Below, one piece after another: positions 63,905 to 64,000 of a stretch of 64,000 nt of DNA. Positions within the stretch are counted from its first letter, which is position 1. Each line of letters begins with the position of its first letter. The notes under the pieces were generated by a model, which was not told where the DNA came from, searched no databases, and saw only the letters and a list, made by a program, of their open reading frames with translations. The position numbers and the translations under genes were made by a program. Origin of the DNA: Cloacibacterium normanense (lineage in GTDB: Bacteria; Bacteroidota; Bacteroidia; Flavobacteriales; Weeksellaceae); assembly GCF_002943105.1 (NCBI RefSeq), contig NZ_PTPZ01000004.1, positions 170,061 to 234,060 on the forward strand, read 5' to 3'.

Positions 63905-64000
63905 TGTCTAGTCCTGAAATAGCGATACACAAAAAAAACATCGTTATGAAAGAACATCAAGAACCGCTTTATATTAAGCGAACACAGAAAGATTACAGCT
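63905..64000 (+). mobile_element. left end of an insertion sequence (IS3-like)
   Basis: From TGTCTAGTCCTGAAATAGCG onward the sequence resembles the terminal inverted repeats of IS3-family elements seen in flavobacteria, followed 41 bp later by a transposase start. The element begins just after the peptidase terminator and runs off the window. The other end and target duplication are outside. Confidence 0.6.
63946..64000 (+). CDS. transposase OrfA-type N-terminus (partial)
   Basis: Only 18 codons are visible: MKEHQEPLYIKRTQKDYS. The word YIKRTQKDYS is one I associate with helix-turn-helix OrfA proteins of IS3-like elements in Chryseobacterium and relatives. Too short to be sure; the rest is beyond base 64000. 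Confidence 0.55.
   Translation, partial: MKEHQEPLYIKRTQKDYS

Overview
The window comes from a low-GC member of the Bacteroidetes, most likely a flavobacterium of the Weeksellaceae (Chryseobacterium/Cloacibacterium-like). The basis is the recurring promoter motif TAnnTTTG with TTG about 20 nt upstream, a SusC/SusD locus, a GLPGLI-family protein, TamL, flavobacterial-type ParC/ParE and the four-gene ligase-associated repair operon. The genus is an inference; no rRNA is present.

Layout. 1-3.6 kb: purine operon on the minus strand (purM-purN-purH-purD, purD cut by the window edge). 3.6-3.9 kb: a promoter, a structured RNA and a terminator that look like a small RNA gene (6S-like?) or an attenuating purM leader. 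3.9-4.6 kb: a pirin. 4.7-17.1 kb: a starch/maltodextrin utilisation locus, transcribed susC-susD-susE-susF-susB(GH97)-susA(GH13)-sugar MFS, with a 22-bp dyad upstream but no regulator and no visible surface amylase. 17.5-25.4 kb: metG, small envelope proteins, a dnaA / protein-tyrosine phosphatase / RsmI-like run and a thioesterase. 25.5-32 kb: peptidase E, transaldolase-like Fsa, a BlaI / M56 peptidase / GLPGLI operon with paired operator dyads, and a CotH lipoprotein. 32.2 kb: initiator tRNA-Met. 32.3-40.6 kb: threonylcarbamoyl-AMP synthase, YaaA, a DUF892 protein, then the exonuclease / ATP-dependent ligase / DEXH helicase / PdeM operon. 40.6-49 kb: a small stress-type operon, prmC, rhomboid protease and the parE-parC pair. 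49-58 kb: FrnE-type DsbA, AIM24-like, ychF, typA, cmk, then a YtxH / holin-like / unknown / MscS envelope cluster and a lipid kinase. 58.4-63.8 kb: an SpoU methyltransferase and tamL whose 5' ends overlap head to head, then a secreted WD40-M28-PDZ peptidase. The last ~95 bp are the left end of an insertion sequence.

Most genes are housekeeping. The less ordinary material is regulatory or structural: the candidate small RNA, the BlaI-type operator pair, nested divergent promoters at spoU/tamL, heptamer repeats that recur between genes and also lie in frame inside prmC and the DNA ligase, several hairpin-type intergenic repeats, and a few leaderless or nearly leaderless starts. No CRISPR array, prophage or rRNA operon was seen. 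All coordinates and motif matches were read by eye; family assignments rest on recognised motifs, not on database searches.
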